Positions 1 to 8,075 of a stretch of 64,000 bases of DNA are shown piece after piece. Position 1 is the stretch's first letter. Each line of letters opens with the position of its first letter. The stretch covers positions 62,001 through 126,000 of the forward strand of contig NZ_JADCDB010000031.1 in assembly GCF_020252395.1 (NCBI RefSeq), written 5' to 3'. The translations under genes and the position numbers were made by a program. The notes below the pieces were generated by a model, which made no database searches, was not told where the DNA came from, and was given only the letters and a program-made list of their open reading frames with translations. This DNA comes from Aestuariivirga sp. Lineage in GTDB: Bacteria; Pseudomonadota; Alphaproteobacteria; Rhizobiales; Aestuariivirgaceae.

Positions 1-330
1 ACGCCCTATGAGCCGCAGACCATCGCCCGCAAGAGTGCGGTGAACTGGAACAAGGGCAGCAAGGTCATGGTGCTCGACGACCCTGAGGGCAATGTCTGGA
101 TCATGAAGGGCTACCAGCTCGGCCTCACCCCGCGGCAGAGCTATGCCGACTTCATGGCCGAGGGTCCCTCCGTCTTCAAGAAGCTCCCGCCCGGTTGGAA
201 GGCCCGCATCGCGACGCTGGCGCAGGACAATCTCGAAATCCCGCAGAACGGTGTCGCCACCATCCTCTCGGACGAGTTCTTCAACGTCTATGACAAGACC
301 GGCCCGGGGATGAGCAACTCCAAGCCGTGA
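1..330 (+). CDS. C-terminal part of an unidentified protein
   Basis: The frame is open from base 1 and ends at TGA (328-330), so 109 C-terminal residues are visible and the start lies outside the window. The fragment is soluble-looking, with no membrane helix, and carries the stretch KVMVLDDPEGNVWIMKGYQ. I do not recognise the family. Downstream is a short intergenic stretch with palindromic repeats, then a convergent gene. That it is coding rests on the open frame and normal residue composition. Confidence 0.7.
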   Translation, partial: TPYEPQTIARKSAVNWNKGSKVMVLDDPEGNVWIMKGYQLGLTPRQSYADFMAEGPSVFKKLPPGWKARIATLAQDNLEIPQNGVATILSDEFFNVYDKTGPGMSNSKP

Positions 331-400
331 GGCGACTTGCACGCGGGTTCTGAGCAGCGCTCGCCCACACCCGTCGCGCCGTCATCCCTCCCTTAAGCTC

Positions 401-497
401 CGTCACCCCAGCGAAAGCTGGGGCCCAGCTTTTCTTGCATGTGTCACAGCGCCACGCCTCTTGCCATCATGCCGGCGAAGGCCGGGGGCCCGCTTTC
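401..497. repeat. Dispersed palindromic repeat, two copies
   Basis: Bases 406-423 form a 7-bp hairpin, CCCCAGC-GAAA-GCTGGGG, with a GNRA-type tetraloop. The sequence runs on into a second arm (cccagctttt). A diverged copy follows at about 468-497 (catgccggcgaaggccgggg). Related copies lie at 1351-1395, about 38585-38641 and 61860-61955. Here the repeat sits between two convergent genes, where it could also act in transcription termination, but neither copy has a clear T-tract. Confidence 0.65.
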
Positions 498-536
498 GTA
501 CCGATTGGAAGAGCCCCACTCGGTTGACGTATCAGA

Positions 537-1235
537 CTACTGCACGAGTCCCCTGCGCGCCGCCTCTGCGTAACGGCGCAAGCGCGGGTCAAGCCCCGGC
601 CGCTGCCGCTGCGCATCGTCAATGATCTTCTGAACTTCTGCCGGATGATAAGGGGCCATGTGCCCCAGCCCATGCAGCGCGCTCTCCACGCAGGCGATGT
701 GGTCCGAGCGGCACGCTTCGCTCAGCACCGCCAGCACGGCATCGCGGGTGGCTGCGGCCTCCTCCTCCGCCATGCCGCGGACATAGCTCAACGGTGTCGC
801 GTCCCACAGCATGTAGCAGACCTCGTTCAGCGCGTTCCCGCCCCGCTCACTGAGGTGCAGCAGCACGGCCGCACAGTGAGGCGCGAAAAGATCGGCGTAG
901 AGTCCGCCCATGGCGCGCAGGGCCGCGCAGCGCGCCTCCAACGGCGCCGCGTCGTGGCGCAGGGCAAACACCGTGTCGCCCTCCTCCGGATAAAACAGCC
1001 GCCGCAGTCCGCGCGCGATGTGCGGAACCGGCAGTCCCGCGACATCCTGCCGGAGATGGGTAAAAACAAATTGGTAAAGTGCCACGACGTCGGCGGGTCT
1101 TTCCGACGTCATTCCGGCGAACGGATCTGGCTCGTCCAGAACATCCCAAGGCAGCTCTTCCCGCGCGAACACATAGGCCAGGAACTCCCGGTAGCGCGGG
1201 GGCTCAGGCAAAGCTTTTGGTCGCCGACGGGCCAT
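537..1235 (-). CDS. Conserved-looking hypothetical protein, 232 aa
   Basis: I chose the ATG at 1235 (MARRRPKALPEPPRYREFLA). The frame stays open 5' to 1460, but that extension runs through a palindromic repeat (reading CRHPGESWGPAFAG) and is unlikely to be translated. The protein is soluble and mostly helical, with evenly spaced Ala/Leu-rich helices in its second half that look like a short helical-repeat solenoid. I see no catalytic motif and do not recognise the family. It stands alone, convergent with the gene before and divergent from gltS. Confidence 0.65.
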   Translation of the reverse strand: MARRRPKALPEPPRYREFLAYVFAREELPWDVLDEPDPFAGMTSERPADVVALYQFVFTHLRQDVAGLPVPHIARGLRRLFYPEEGDTVFALRHDAAPLEARCAALRAMGGLYADLFAPHCAAVLLHLSERGGNALNEVCYMLWDATPLSYVRGMAEEEAAATRDAVLAVLSEACRSDHIACVESALHGLGHMAPYHPAEVQKIIDDAQRQRPGLDPRLRRYAEAARRGLVQ

Positions 1236-1350
1236 TCCTGCGGCATAGAATGCAGCACACCGGAACGCAATCCCAGACTGGTGCTGAGCGTCGTCCATAT
1301 CGATTACAGGGACACCGACCTCCTCTCCGATTGGCATCCCCACTCTGCCC

Positions 1351-1395
1351 GTTATCCCAGCGAAAGCTGGGCCCCAGCTTTCGCCGGGGTGACGG
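1351..1395. repeat. Dispersed palindromic repeat copy
   Basis: A 45-bp copy of the family at 401-433: a cccagc-gaaa-gctggg hairpin followed by the complementary arm ccagctttcgccggggtgac. It lies in the divergent gap between the hypothetical gene (537-1235) and gltS. Read on the minus strand it gives the peptide CRHPGESWGPAFAG. Confidence 0.7.
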
Positions 1396-1484
1396 CACCA
1401 GAAGAGGATGCCTCCACGCCCCTCCCCTACAGTTGCACCACCCACGCGCGATGCTAGCATTCCCCCACACGGGGGGGCCTACAC

Positions 1485-2705
1485 ATGGACGTGATGCAGC
1501 GCATCGAACTGGGCGAGCTGGCGACCGTGCTCATCGGCCTCGTCGCCCTCTTCGCCGGGCGCTTTGTGCGCCAGTCGGTGCCGCTGCTCTCGCGCCTCGA
1601 CATGCCCAACGCCGTGGTCGGCGCCCTGATCGTGGCGGTGATCATCCTCGTCCTGCAGATCACCGTCCATGTCGACATCGCCTTCGGCCAGCGCACGCGC
1701 GATGCGCTGCTGCTCGTCTTCTTCACCTCCATCGGGCTCTCCGCCAAGCTCTCGACGCTGAGGAGCGGCGGCAAGCCGCTCATCATCCTCTGCGCCGTCA
1801 CCGTGCTGGCGCTGGTGGCGCAGAACGCCTCGGGCGCGCTGCTCGCCGCCCTCTGGGGCGCGCATCCGGCCTACGGCATCCTGGCGGGATCGCTGTCCTT
1901 TGTCGGCGGCCCCGGCACTGCCATGGCCTGGGCGCGCGAGCTCGATGCACAGGGCCTTCCCAATGCCCATGTGGTGGCGATCGGCGCGGCGACTCTCGCC
2001 ACCATCGCAGGCGCACTCGTTTCCGGTCCCGTCACAGGCTGGATCATCCGGCGCCACAAGCTGCATGGCGGCGGCAAGCCGGATGACGTCAGCTTCGCGC
2101 CCCCCGCCGTCGAAACGCCGAAGCCCGGGGGCAACCGCACCGACACGCTGCTCGCCAACGTCTTCCTCGTGCTTCTCGCCGTCAGCATGGGTGAGCAGGT
2201 CAACGCCTATGCCGCGCAGGCCGGGCTGCTGCTGCCGGGCTTCCTCTCCGCCATGATCGCCGGCGTCATCATCACCAACGTGGCGGATGCGTTAAGCTAC
2301 AAGCTCGACTTCGCCCCCATCGAGCAGGGTGGCGCTTTGGCGCTGCAGCTGTTCCTCGTCATGGCGCTGATGTCCACGCCCTTGATCTCGGTCGCCGCCA
2401 TCCTCGTGCCGCTGATGTTGAATGTGGTGATTCAGCTGATCGTCACGGTGTCGATCGCCTATTTCATCCTTTTCTGCCTGCTGGGCCGCGACTATGACGC
2501 GGCGGTGGCCTCCGGCGGCTTCCTCGGCTTCGGGCTCGCCTCCATGCCTGTCGCCATGGCGACCATGGACGAGGTGGGCCGCCGTTATGGCCCCTCGCCC
2601 AAGGCTTTCCTGCTCATCACCATGGCGGGGTCCTTCTTCGTCGACCTCGCCAATGCCTTTGTCGCCAAGAGCTTCCTGGCGCTGCCGTGGTTCGCGATCC
2701 CCTGA
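1485..2705 (+). CDS. gltS: Sodium/glutamate symporter GltS
   Basis: The 406-residue product matches the usual length of GltS, an inner-membrane carrier that takes up glutamate with Na+. It is very hydrophobic, with about ten membrane segments. The family's conserved features are visible: SIGLSAKLSTLRSGGKP after the first helices, the Gly-rich re-entrant loop SFVGGPGTAMAWA (about 145-157), and a second such loop near GFGLASMPVAMATMDEV close to the C terminus. The start is the ATG at 1485 after a short gap. The gene stands alone. Glutamate specificity is inferred from family resemblance. Confidence 0.9.
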   Translation: MDVMQRIELGELATVLIGLVALFAGRFVRQSVPLLSRLDMPNAVVGALIVAVIILVLQITVHVDIAFGQRTRDALLLVFFTSIGLSAKLSTLRSGGKPLIILCAVTVLALVAQNASGALLAALWGAHPAYGILAGSLSFVGGPGTAMAWARELDAQGLPNAHVVAIGAATLATIAGALVSGPVTGWIIRRHKLHGGGKPDDVSFAPPAVETPKPGGNRTDTLLANVFLVLLAVSMGEQVNAYAAQAGLLLPGFLSAMIAGVIITNVADALSYKLDFAPIEQGGALALQLFLVMALMSTPLISVAAILVPLMLNVVIQLIVTVSIAYFILFCLLGRDYDAAVASGGFLGFGLASMPVAMATMDEVGRRYGPSPKAFLLITMAGSFFVDLANAFVAKSFLALPWFAIP

Positions 2706-2825
2706 TCGGTAACGGATTCGATTACGATTGAAATCCGCACCCAAAACCCCGATATGCGGGGTTCCGGAGCAGACCCGCTCCCCAACAGGATCACCGCCAC
2801 CTTCTGGCGTGCCGGACAAAACCCG

Positions 2826-3746
2826 ATGAACCTCAAGGGCTTCCACCACCTCACCGCCGTCACCGCCGATGCGCCGGGCAACCACAGGTTCTACACCGCC
2901 ACGCTGGGCCTCAGGCTCGTCAAGAAGACGGTGAACCAGGACGACACCTCGGCCTATCACCTGTTCTATGCCGATGGCGTGGGCTCGCCGGGCACCGACA
3001 TCACCTTCTTCGATTGGCCGGTAGGCAAGGAGCGCCGCGGCACGCATTCCGTCACCCGCACCGGCTTCCGTGTCGCCTCCGAGGACGCGCTCAACTATTG
3101 GCAGCATCGCTTGCGCATGAACGGCGTGCAGCAGAACAAGATCGCCGATGTGGCCGGCCGCCCCACGCTCGCCTTCGAGGACCATGAGGGCCAGCGCCTG
3201 TCCTTCACGGTGGACGCCGAAGGCGAAGCCCATGCCTGGGACAAGAGCCCCGTTCCGGCCGAGCACCAGATCCGGGGCTTGGGCCCCATCACCATGAGCG
3301 TCCCCGACATCCGCCACACCGACGTGGTGCTGACCAAGCTCATGAACATGACGCCGGCCGGCAGCTTCGCCGGCACACATGTCTACAAGATGGGCGCCCA
3401 CGGTGCCGTCGGCGAACTGCATGTCACCGTCGATCCAACCTTGCCGCCCGCCCAGCAGGGCGCCGGTGCGGTTCACCACGTCGCCTTCAACATTCCTTAC
3501 GCCGACTATGAAGCCTGGGCAGACCGCCTGCGCTCCATGAAGGTTCCGAACTCCGGCCCGGTGGACCGCTTCTGGTTCAAGAGCCTGTATTTCCGCGAGC
3601 CCAATGGCATTCTCTTCGAACTCGCAACCGACGCGCCGGGCTTCGCCACCGACGAGCCGATGGACAAGCTCGGCGCCACCCTGTCGCTCCCGCCCTTCCT
3701 GGAAGGAAGGCGCGAGCAGATCGAGGCAGGGTTGAAGAAGCTGTAG
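2826..3746 (+). CDS. Glyoxalase-fold ring-cleaving dioxygenase-like protein
   Basis: A 306-residue protein of the vicinal oxygen chelate superfamily, with two glyoxalase modules (about 1-145 and 150-290). Each begins with a candidate metal ligand: KGFHHLTAVT at the N terminus and GAVHHVAFNI in the second module. LYFREPNGILFELATDAPGF near the C terminus supplies the usual Glu ligand. It resembles the MhqO-type dioxygenases that act on hydroquinones, but substrate cannot be told from sequence. I chose the ATG at 2826 because the conserved region begins there; the frame is open to 2754. A (CAG)5 run follows the stop codon directly. Confidence 0.8.
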   Translation: MNLKGFHHLTAVTADAPGNHRFYTATLGLRLVKKTVNQDDTSAYHLFYADGVGSPGTDITFFDWPVGKERRGTHSVTRTGFRVASEDALNYWQHRLRMNGVQQNKIADVAGRPTLAFEDHEGQRLSFTVDAEGEAHAWDKSPVPAEHQIRGLGPITMSVPDIRHTDVVLTKLMNMTPAGSFAGTHVYKMGAHGAVGELHVTVDPTLPPAQQGAGAVHHVAFNIPYADYEAWADRLRSMKVPNSGPVDRFWFKSLYFREPNGILFELATDAPGFATDEPMDKLGATLSLPPFLEGRREQIEAGLKKL

Positions 3747-3761
3747 CAGCAGCAGCAGCAG
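3747..3761. repeat. (CAG)5 microsatellite
   Basis: Five CAG units lie immediately after the TAG stop of the glyoxalase-fold gene and end in another in-frame TAG. Loss of the first stop would add only five Gln residues. Confidence 0.8.
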
Positions 3762-3844
3762 TAGCAACATAAAATGGTCCTCCGAACCTTTCCCCTCCCC
3801 ACAAGCGGGAGAGAAAACGCACAAAGCGTTCACCCGGGTTCAAA

Positions 3845-3899
3845 ACGCAAAAAGGCCAGCGTCCGCCGGCCTTTCCCATACTCACACCTTCCGAGTATG
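3845..3899 (-). ncRNA. Small RNA or leader-peptide transcript candidate
   Basis: Downstream of a strong promoter (3904-3932) the minus strand has two hairpins in about 55 nt. The first has a 7-bp stem (catactc/gagtatg, 3877-3883 with 3893-3899) and a purine-rich loop, ggaaggtgt. The second is a Rho-independent terminator. The loop's GGAAGG is also placed as a ribosome site for an ATG seven bases on (MGKAGGRWPFC...), so it could be a leader-peptide transcript. It lies between two convergent genes and codes for neither. I cannot match it to a named RNA family. Confidence 0.45.
3849..3874 (-). terminator. Rho-independent terminator
   Basis: The stem aaaggcc/ggccttt (3851-3857 with 3868-3874) has a 10-nt loop. 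On the minus strand it is followed by TTTTTGCGTTTT. It would end the small transcript described here and also the carbonic anhydrase message from upstream. Confidence 0.65.
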
Positions 3900-3903
3900 C
3901 GCC

Positions 3904-3932
3904 CTTGTAGCACATCGAGCGCGCGCTGTCAA
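3904..3932 (-). promoter_or_regulatory. Promoter of the small RNA candidate
   Basis: The minus strand has a perfect -35 TTGACA (3932-3927), a 17-bp spacer and TACAAG (3909-3904) as the -10. The first following hairpin begins about 5 nt later. No protein gene of normal size starts downstream. Confidence 0.5.
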
Positions 3933-3973
3933 GGACTAATTTCCACTACTAGGAACGCCTCGCGCGAAGGGCT

Positions 3974-4609
3974 TCACCCCTCCACCGCGCCCCACTCCGC
4001 CGCATCCTCGTCATAAGTGTGCAACTCGCCAAGCGGGATGTCGAACCACACGCCGTGCAGCGAGATCTCGCGCTTGTTCTCCTTCATTCGGATCCACGGG
4101 AAGGTGCGGAGGTTCGCCAGCGAGTGCTCGATCGAGGCGCGTTCGATGTGGCGTTCGTGGGTTTCGGCATTGACTCCCAGTTCGCGCGGCACGATGCGCG
4201 TCACGTCCTTGATGGCGCGCATCCAGGAGCCGATGAAGTCCGTGTGTGTCAAGGGCGAGGACTCCTGGACCGCGGCGCGGATGCCCCCGCAGCGCCCGTG
4301 CCCCATCACCACGATGTGCTTCACGCCGATCGACATCACGGCGAACTCGAGCGCCGCCGAGGTCGCATGGTGGCCGCCGTCCGGCGTATAGGGCGGGACG
4401 AGATTGGCGACGTTCCTGACCACGAACATCTCGCCCGGCCCGGCATCGAAGATCGTCTCGGGCGCCGTACGCGAGTCGCAGCAGGCGATGATCATCACCT
4501 TGGGCTTCTGCGAACCCTCGCCGAGGCGATGGTAGCTTTCGGACTCGGAGGCATAGCGGCCGGAGCGGAAGCTGGCATAGCCGTCGAGCAAGGCGGCCGG
4601 GAGACGCAT
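3974..4609 (-). CDS. Beta-class carbonic anhydrase
   Basis: A 211-residue enzyme interconverting CO2 and bicarbonate. The zinc-site motifs of the beta class are present: ACCDSR (Cys and the Asp-Arg dyad) near residue 43 and HGRCGG (His and Cys) near residue 102. Length is normal. The start is the ATG at 4609 (MRLPAALLDGYASFRSGRY). The frame is open to 4873, but that stretch is occupied by a mini-ORF in another frame. The mini-ORF, on the same strand, stops only 4 bp before this start, so translation may be coupled. Confidence 0.92.
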   Translation of the reverse strand: MRLPAALLDGYASFRSGRYASESESYHRLGEGSQKPKVMIIACCDSRTAPETIFDAGPGEMFVVRNVANLVPPYTPDGGHHATSAALEFAVMSIGVKHIVVMGHGRCGGIRAAVQESSPLTHTDFIGSWMRAIKDVTRIVPRELGVNAETHERHIERASIEHSLANLRTFPWIRMKENKREISLHGVWFDIPLGELHTYDEDAAEWGAVEG

Positions 4610-4613
4610 TGCC

Positions 4614-4715
4614 CTACTCCACCACGCGGACAGCGCCCTTGGCGGCGCGCCACAGTCCGCGGGCGCCGGCCATGTTGCGGCCAGGGGTGGTGGTGCGGGA
4701 ACGGTACTGGGGCAT
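4614..4715 (-). pseudogene. 33-codon mini-ORF copying the N terminus of IlvD
   Basis: ATG at 4715, TAG at 4616-4614. The product begins [20 protein letters not shown] and continues [13 protein letters not shown]. The first 24 residues closely match the conserved start of dihydroxy-acid dehydratase (IlvD), which reads [25 protein letters not shown] in well-known members. After LWRA the likeness ends and a stop follows. A possible ribosome site (CGAGG) lies 9 nt upstream. It is either the stump of a lost ilvD copy or a reused leader peptide. The IlvD comparison is from memory. Confidence 0.6.
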
Positions 4716-4921
4716 GGGTGGAACCTCGGTGTCGCACGAAGATGGACCCGATTGCCCCATGGGGCGCCGGGAATCAAGCCCGGCCCCGGAAGGCCGTCCT
4801 GGGGGCCATTCATCGCCCGCGGATGGGGCCGGCCGCCAGCATGAGGGGCTGCGGCAATCCTGGGCTTCAACAAGCCGGATGTTTTCAGCTATTGTATTCG
4901 CAGAAACAAGAGACGTTATGC
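4716..4921. other. Divergent intergenic region
   Basis: With the mini-ORF this makes up the 312 bp between the carbonic anhydrase and desaturase genes. It should hold both promoters. I see only weak plus-strand candidates near 4865-4895 (ttcaac, tattgt) and several GC-rich short palindromes, none convincing. No RNA gene is recognisable. Confidence 0.4.
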
Positions 4922-5836
4922 ATGGTGAAGGAACACTCCCGCGAGATCGAATGGCCGACAGTTGCGCTGATCGCAGCTGATTATATGGTGCTGGCTCTCA
5001 TCGTGTGGTTCCACGCCAGCCTGCCCTGGTGGATCATCATGCCCGCCGGCGCCTATTGCGCGGCGCTCCACGCCTCGCTGCAGCACGAGGTGCTGCACGG
5101 CCACCCCACCGGAAACCGGCTGCTCAATGAGGCGATGATCTTTCCGACGCCCACCTTCTGGCTCCCCTACCTGCGCTACAAGCAGACGCATCTCCAGCAC
5201 CACAACGACCAGCACCTCACCGATCCGCGGCTCGACCCCGAGTCCTACTATTTGCTGCCCGAGGACTGGGCCCAGGTGCAGGGCGTCCGCCGCGTGCTTT
5301 ACGAGATCAACAACACGCTGGCCGGCCGCATGCTGATCGGCCCGGCGATCTCCATCATCCGCTTCTGGTCGTCCGAATTCCGCGACATGCTGGCGGGGAA
5401 CGCCAAGACCATCCGCGCCTGGGCCTGGTTCGCGCCGTCCTGCGCCATTACGCTGTGGTATGTGGTCCACGTCTGCGGCATGCCCTTCTGGCAGTATTGC
5501 CTCTTGATCGCCTATCCCGGCATCTCGCTCGCCCTGGTGCGCTCCTACTGCGAGCACCAGGCGGCGGAGAGCGTCGAACACCGGACCATCATCGTCGAGG
5601 CCTCGCCCTTCTGGTCGCTCCTCTTCCTCAACAACAACCTTCACGTGGCGCATCACACGGCGCCGGCACTCGCCTGGTACAAGATCCCGGCCTTCTACCG
5701 CGCCGAGCGCGAGCGGCTGATCGCAAAGAACAACGGCTACACGATGAATGGCTATGGCGAGATTTTCGCGCGGTTTTTCCTGAAGGCGAAGGAGCCGGTT
5801 CCTTACCCCAACACGGACTGGCTCAGAACGCCGTGA
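4922..5836 (+). CDS. Membrane fatty acid desaturase family protein
   Basis: A 304-residue integral membrane di-iron enzyme. All three histidine boxes are visible: HEVLHGH (about 57-63), HLQHH (about 92-96) and HVAHH (about 245-249). Hydrophobic segments lie before the first box and between the second and third. The family inserts double bonds or hydroxyls in lipid chains; the substrate here is unknown. The start is the ATG at 4922, with AAGAGA upstream. A much longer open frame (from 4019) runs through the carbonic anhydrase gene and is not a real extension. Confidence 0.88.
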   Translation: MVKEHSREIEWPTVALIAADYMVLALIVWFHASLPWWIIMPAGAYCAALHASLQHEVLHGHPTGNRLLNEAMIFPTPTFWLPYLRYKQTHLQHHNDQHLTDPRLDPESYYLLPEDWAQVQGVRRVLYEINNTLAGRMLIGPAISIIRFWSSEFRDMLAGNAKTIRAWAWFAPSCAITLWYVVHVCGMPFWQYCLLIAYPGISLALVRSYCEHQAAESVEHRTIIVEASPFWSLLFLNNNLHVAHHTAPALAWYKIPAFYRAERERLIAKNNGYTMNGYGEIFARFFLKAKEPVPYPNTDWLRTP

Positions 5837-5881
5837 TGGGCTAATCCCATCCCCGGAACCAGCCAATCGGGGGCCTGACAC

Positions 5882-8035
5882 GTGACCAACCGCATCGAGA
5901 TCGCAGGCCTGAAAGTGGCCGGCGAGCTCTTCACCTTCATCGGTAACGAGGCGCTGCCGGGCACCGGGATTTCGGAAGCGGATTTCTGGCAGCGCTTCGC
6001 CGATATCGTGCGGGACCTCACGCCCCGCAACCGCGCGCTGCTCGCGCGCCGCGACGAGCTGCAGGAAAAGCTCGACGACTGGTACCGGACCAACGGCGCC
6101 CCCACCGACATGGCCGCCTACAAGGAATTCCTGCGTCACATCGGCTATCTCGTCCCCGAGGGCCCCGACTTCAAGGTGACGACCAAGCACGTCGATCCCG
6201 AGATCGCCCAGGTCGCCGGCCCGCAGCTGGTGGTGCCGGTGATGAACGCCCGCTATGCCTTGAACGCCGCCAATGCCCGCTGGGGCTCGCTCTATGATGC
6301 GCTTTATGGCACCGACGCGATCCCGGAGCAGGACGGCGCGGAGAAGGGCAAGGCCTATAACCCGGTGCGCGGCGATCGCGTCATCGGCTGGGCGCGGAGC
6401 TTCCTCGACCAGTCCGCGCCGCTCGGCAAGGCCAAGGCCAGGTGGGCCGATGTCACCCGCGTCTTCATCGAGGGCGGCGCGCTGATGACCGACCTCGGCG
6501 GCCTGCGTGCCCCGTCGCATTTCAAGGGCTGGCGCGGGCCGAAGGATAACCCTTCCGCGGTGCTGCTCGCCACCCACGGCCTTCACATCGAGATCGCCTT
6601 CGACCGCTCGCACCCGATCGGCAAGACCGACAAGGCCGGGATTTCAGACATCATTCTCGAATCGGCACTCACCACCATCATGGACTGCGAGGACTCGGTT
6701 GCTGCCGTCGATGCCGCCGACAAGGTGCAGGTCTATCGCAACTGGCTGGGCCTGATGAAGGGCAACCTCGCGGAGGAAATCGAGAAGAATGGCAAGACCA
6801 TCACCCGCCGCCTGAACCCGGACCGCACTTACGAAGCGCCGAATGGCGGCACGGTGACGCTGCCCGGCCGCTCGCTGATGCTGGTGCGCAATGTCGGCCA
6901 CCTGATGACCAACCCCGCGATTCTGATGGAGGACGGCCGCGAGGCGCCGGAAGGCATCATGGACGCGATGATGACAGCGCTGATCGCCATTCACGACATC
7001 AAGGGCCAGCGCATGAATTCGCGCGCGGGCTCGATCTACATCGTGAAACCCAAGATGCACGGGCCGGACGAGGTGGCCTTCGCGGTGGAACTGTTCCGCC
7101 GCGTCGAGCAGGCGCTGGGGCTTCCCCTCAACACCATGAAGATCGGCATCATGGACGAGGAGCGGCGCACCACCATCAACCTCAAGGAGTGCATCCGCCA
7201 GGCCAAGGACCGGATCGTCTTCATCAATACAGGCTTCCTCGACCGCACCGGCGACGAGATGCACACGTCAATGGAAGCGGGCCCGATGATCCGCAAGGGC
7301 GACATGAAGCAGGCGCCCTGGATCAAGGCCTATGAGGACTGGAACGTCGATACGGGGCTCCTCTGCGGCCTTCCCGGCCATGCCCAGATCGGCAAGGGCA
7401 TGTGGGCGATCCCCGATCACATGGCGATCATGCTGTCGATGAAGCTGGCCCACCCGCAAGCGGGCGCCAATACCGCCTGGGTACCGTCTCCCACCGCCGC
7501 GACGCTGCACGCCACGCATTACCACAAGGTGAACGTGAAGCAGGTTCAGGAGAAGCTGAAGAGCCGCCAGCGCGCCAGCCTCGACGACATCCTCTCCGTG
7601 CCCGTGGCGGTGCGCCCCAACTGGACGGCGGAGGAGATCCAGAAGGAGCTCGACAACAATGCGCAAGGGATCCTGGGCTATGTGGTGCGCTGGGTCGACC
7701 AGGGGGTGGGTTGTTCAAAGGTCCCGGACATCGACAATGTGGGCCTGATGGAAGACCGCGCCACGCTGCGCATCTCGTCGCAGCACATCGCCAACTGGCT
7801 GCGCCACGGCGTCGTGACCGAGGCGCAGGTGATGGAGACGATGAAGCGCATGGCGGCGGTGGTGGACAGGCAGAATGCGGCCGACCCGGCCTATCGTCCG
7901 ATGGCGGATGATTTCCGTCGATCCATCGCCTTCCAGGCGGCGTGTGACCTTGTGTTCAAGGGGCGGGAGCAGCCGAACGGATACACCGAACCGCTGCTGC
8001 ACATGCACCGGCTGGCGGTGAAGGCGCGGGGCTGA
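5882..8035 (+). CDS. glcB: Malate synthase G
   Basis: A 717-residue enzyme condensing glyoxylate and acetyl-CoA to malate, of the length usual for the G isoform. It begins with GTG at 5882 ([19 protein letters not shown]). Family landmarks include [54 protein letters not shown] and the C-terminal GQAL-like helix region with the conserved Cys (VGCSKVPDI). It stands alone, convergent with the aldehyde dehydrogenase gene. It would use glyoxylate from ureidoglycolate (AllA in this window) or glycolate. Confidence 0.95.
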   Translation: MTNRIEIAGLKVAGELFTFIGNEALPGTGISEADFWQRFADIVRDLTPRNRALLARRDELQEKLDDWYRTNGAPTDMAAYKEFLRHIGYLVPEGPDFKVTTKHVDPEIAQVAGPQLVVPVMNARYALNAANARWGSLYDALYGTDAIPEQDGAEKGKAYNPVRGDRVIGWARSFLDQSAPLGKAKARWADVTRVFIEGGALMTDLGGLRAPSHFKGWRGPKDNPSAVLLATHGLHIEIAFDRSHPIGKTDKAGISDIILESALTTIMDCEDSVAAVDAADKVQVYRNWLGLMKGNLAEEIEKNGKTITRRLNPDRTYEAPNGGTVTLPGRSLMLVRNVGHLMTNPAILMEDGREAPEGIMDAMMTALIAIHDIKGQRMNSRAGSIYIVKPKMHGPDEVAFAVELFRRVEQALGLPLNTMKIGIMDEERRTTINLKECIRQAKDRIVFINTGFLDRTGDEMHTSMEAGPMIRKGDMKQAPWIKAYEDWNVDTGLLCGLPGHAQIGKGMWAIPDHMAIMLSMKLAHPQAGANTAWVPSPTAATLHATHYHKVNVKQVQEKLKSRQRASLDDILSVPVAVRPNWTAEEIQKELDNNAQGILGYVVRWVDQGVGCSKVPDIDNVGLMEDRATLRISSQHIANWLRHGVVTEAQVMETMKRMAAVVDRQNAADPAYRPMADDFRRSIAFQAACDLVFKGREQPNGYTEPLLHMHRLAVKARG

Positions 8036-8074
8036 CGTTTTGTCTTCTCCCGCTGCGCGGGAGAGGACGAAACG
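8036..8074. terminator. Inverted repeat filling the glcB/ALDH convergent gap
   Basis: Two 18-nt arms (8036-8053 and 8057-8074) pair with only two mismatches, both G-U in RNA, around a TGC loop. The outer ends are T-rich or A-rich (cgtttt, gaaacg), so each strand gives a hairpin followed by a short T run. It occupies the whole 40-bp gap between the two stop codons and probably terminates both genes. Confidence 0.65.
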
Positions 8075-8075
8075 G

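Noticed and set aside
467-673. 68-codon minus-strand ORF
   Set aside because: It overlaps the repeat and the 3' end of the hypothetical gene in another frame, with Arg/Ser-rich composition.
1236-1460. 75-codon 5' extension of the hypothetical gene at 537-1235
   Set aside because: It runs through a palindromic repeat (CRHPGESWGPAFAG), so the open frame reflects the repeat, and a good ATG lies at 1235.
3820-3960. tRNA gene near ggttcaaaacgc
   Set aside because: No acceptor or anticodon stem can be formed around it; the hairpins present are those of the small RNA candidate.
4610-4873. N-terminal extension of carbonic anhydrase
   Set aside because: Pro/Arg-rich, unlike the family; the stretch holds the IlvD-like mini-ORF in another frame.
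4019-4921. 300-codon N-terminal extension of the desaturase
   Set aside because: It overlaps the carbonic anhydrase gene on the other strand and has an Arg/His/Gly-rich shadow composition.
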